Shown here piece by piece: positions 62,427 to 64,000 of a DNA stretch of 64,000 nt. The stretch is from Massilia sp. METH4 (GTDB lineage: Bacteria > Pseudomonadota > Gammaproteobacteria > Burkholderiales > Burkholderiaceae_D). A model generated the notes under the pieces. The model was not told where the DNA came from. It worked only from the letters and a program-made list of their open reading frames with translations, and did no database searches. The stretch's first letter is position 1, and each line of letters starts with the position of its first letter. The DNA is taken from positions 992,001-1,056,000 of the forward strand of contig NZ_CP146614.1 of the NCBI RefSeq assembly GCF_037094685.1, given 5' to 3'. A program made the position numbers and the translations under genes.

Positions 62427-63059
62427 CTAGCTGGACTTTTTATTCCCTTGGGGCTGGGCAGCATTGGAATCCTGCCCGTGGGCGCTGCCATGGATGGATG
62501 AACCGCCCACTTGTGCATCGACCTGCATGCTCGCGCCGTTACCGTTCGCCTTGCCCTGGGCACCCTGCGTGGACTTGGCGCGGTTATCGTTATCCCATGC
62601 GGCACCGGACTGGAAAGGCTGCGCTGCCTTTTCCACTGCTTCACGCTGCTTCCTGAGATTGTTTTCCGTTTGTTCCGTCACGGTGCGCTTTACCTCGCTG
62701 GCCAGGTCGTTAGCGGTACGGGACGTTTCCTGTACATGCTGCTGCGTGACACGGGAGAGATCCACCTGGGTATTTGCTGCCAGATGCGACAGATGCTGCT
62801 GATAGGCGCGAATCTTGTTGGATGCCGGCTGGGCGGAGGCAGCGACGATTTCCAGGGCTTCCGTCGTATCCTTCGTTGTGAGAAGACGCTGCCCGACGGT
62901 TGTCGTTTCTTCCAGCATCGACTGGCCAAGCTTGAGATTTGCGGTGCAAATATTCTGGAATGCCGTCGCCAACGAATTCGAGAACTCATTAAAGAATGCG
63001 GCTTGCGATTCAAGGTGCGAACGAAGGGATGGAGCAACTTCTTGCGAATATGGGAACAT
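62427..63059 (-). CDS. Phasin family protein
   Basis: Encodes 210 residues from ATG 63059 (AAAGG upstream). The helical core shows the phasin pattern: FFNEFSNSLATAFQNICTANLKLGQSMLEE and ALEIVAASAQPASNKIRAYQQHLSHLAANTQVDLS. The tail after residue 150 is rich in Gln, Gly, Asn and Ala and is probably disordered. Phasins coat polyhydroxyalkanoate granules, so the cell likely stores such polymers. A long AT-rich leader lies upstream. Confidence 0.88.
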   Translation of the reverse strand: MFPYSQEVAPSLRSHLESQAAFFNEFSNSLATAFQNICTANLKLGQSMLEETTTVGQRLLTTKDTTEALEIVAASAQPASNKIRAYQQHLSHLAANTQVDLSRVTQQHVQETSRTANDLASEVKRTVTEQTENNLRKQREAVEKAAQPFQSGAAWDNDNRAKSTQGAQGKANGNGASMQVDAQVGGSSIHGSAHGQDSNAAQPQGNKKSS

Positions 63060-63522
63060 GGAAACCTTTATTTGTTTGGAGGGCAGAAGAAGATCGGCCG
63101 CTTCTGCAGAATCACGTTGAGGCGTGCGACGAGGGACACTATGCGCCTTTAATCCTGAACAAGCCACAAATAAATATATTATTCCTCACCACCTTTTATT
63201 CCGCAATTAAAAGAGCCCCGTGGAATCAGTTCGATCTGGCAACTGATTTTCAGCGCGAATGAAGTTACTCATCAGTAAATGTAATGCGGCATTTCACTTG
63301 AGCTGGAGTCGAATGGACTTGGCAGGAGTGGAAAGCGCTTCTTGCGACCTGCAGCCTTTTTCTGCCTGGAGAACGGGATGCCAGTCTTTGCAACGATGTC
63401 CGTGGGTCTGGCTGGAAAAAGCTCGAGGCAACAAAAAACCGCAAGCTCGGAGCTTGCGGTTGTCGAGATTGGACCGGATACGGGGCGCTGCGACGCGGTC
63501 TCATGCGTCGCAGCGCCATGCG
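63060..63522. other. Phasin leader and MFS 3' region
   Basis: 463 bases without a supported gene. The part from 63160 to 63290 is AT-rich (for example AAATAAATATATTATTCC) and should hold the phasin promoter. The left part of this region reads toward phasin; the right part contains the MFS terminator. Confidence 0.45.
63430..63461 (-). terminator. Terminator of MFS transporter gene
   Basis: AACCGCAAGCT (63437-63447) pairs with AGCTTGCGGTT (63451-63461) around a 3-base loop, followed on the minus strand by TTTTTTGT. It lies about 60 bases after the transporter stop. Confidence 0.8.
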
Positions 63523-64000
63523 TCATTGGTCGCGCGCCTCCGCATCGATCCTCGAATTCGCCGCAGTATCGCGCATGAAGCAGCAGACGATCAGCGTGCA
63601 GGCAATCACGCCGGTGGTGTACCAGTAAAAGCCGCTTTCCAGGTTGATCGACTTGAACCACAGCCCAAGGTACTCGGCCGTGCCGCCAAATACCGATACC
63701 GCCACTGCATACGGCACGCCCACGCCGGTGGCGCGGATGCTCGCCGGGAAGAGCTCGGCCTTCACCAGGGCGTTGATCGAGGTGTAGCCGGAAACGATGA
63801 TCCACGCACAGGCGATCAGGCCGAACGCCTCCCATGGGCCGCTGGCGTTGCGGATGGCGGTCAGCAGGGGTACGGTGAAGATCGTGCCGAGCAGCGCGAA
63901 CGCCACGAGCAGCGGACGGCGGCCGATCCGGTCGGACAGCGCGCCGTACAGCGGCTGCAGGCACATGGCGAAGAGCAGGGAGCCGGCCGAGACGGCGGTG
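63523..64000 (-). CDS. MFS transporter, MHS-type (3' part only)
   Basis: Only the C-terminal 158 codons are in the window; the frame stays open to the right edge. LYGALSDRIGRRPLL is the conserved loop motif of the metabolite:H+ symporter group of the major facilitator superfamily, and KAELFPASIRATGVGVPYAVAVSVFGG is another signature of that group (alpha-ketoglutarate, citrate, proline or shikimate carriers). The substrate cannot be told from this part. Confidence 0.85.
   Translation of the reverse strand, partial: TAVSAGSLLFAMCLQPLYGALSDRIGRRPLLVAFALLGTIFTVPLLTAIRNASGPWEAFGLIACAWIIVSGYTSINALVKAELFPASIRATGVGVPYAVAVSVFGGTAEYLGLWFKSINLESGFYWYTTGVIACTLIVCCFMRDTAANSRIDAEARDQ

Overview
The window is high-GC DNA (IS110 element and a few intergenic stretches excepted) with dense genes, many GTG/TTG starts and many 4-base ATGA/GTGA overlaps. 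The gene content points to a betaproteobacterium of the Oxalobacteraceae (Massilia/Duganella type): trxA-rho-rpmE2 together, a HutF/HutG-type histidine pathway, FecI/FecR regulation, a phasin and two-partner secretion. This placement is an inference from gene content; no 16S gene is present.

Layout. 1-9.5 kb: a mixed housekeeping and accessory stretch (transglutaminase/TPR protein, alpha/beta hydrolase, kptA, infA, CPBP protease with a divergent TetR regulator, acyltransferase, inosine/uracil DNA glycosylase, Mpo1-like protein, DMT exporter, GNAT). 9.5-10.7 kb: an IS110-family insertion with a structured 5' leader that may be its guide (bridge) RNA. 10.7-19.8 kb: a seven-gene histidine utilisation operon on the minus strand (hutU, hutH, hutG, hutF, hutD, hutI, then a fused betaine-type ABC binding protein/permease). 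It is driven from a promoter whose -35/-10 spacer holds a HutC-like operator. The repressor hutC lies about 5.5 kb away at 25.2 kb. 19.8-25.1 kb: LysR/aldo-keto reductase pair, amidohydrolase, and an ada methyltransferase coupled to a 2OG-Fe(II) oxygenase. 26-31 kb: a very large hybrid sensor kinase with an NMT1/THI5-type periplasmic sensor, plus a single-domain response regulator. 31-36 kb: trxA, rho, rpmE2, an ArnT-like glycosyltransferase and a periplasmic solute-binding protein. 36-38 kb: a divergent FtsH-like membrane AAA protease. 38-45 kb: a Fur-controlled fecI-fecR-TonB receptor-PepSY iron uptake module, flanked on both sides by paralogous small secreted proteins that share a duplicated leader.

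45.5-56 kb holds the most unusual unit: a same-strand cluster coding for a TpsB outer-membrane transporter, a 1792-residue haemagglutinin-like TpsA, an exported WD40/caspase (C14) protein that overlaps the end of tpsA, and a 142-residue unknown protein. Two genes lie divergently beside it. 58-59.5 kb carries a LysM lysozyme-like protein with a small exported cysteine-rich partner, which looks like an effector/immunity pair next to a KimA-like permease. A 17-base copy of the permease's 3' end lies on the far side of the pair. 61.6 kb has a tRNA-Leu(CAA); then come a nested-hairpin repeat, a phasin gene and the 3' part of an MFS transporter that runs off the right edge.

Several short palindromic repeats (13-base boxes in inverted pairs) sit between genes at 16.4, 33.0 and 40.8 kb. 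Two of these clusters share an identical 11-base linker, so they appear to be one modular family.
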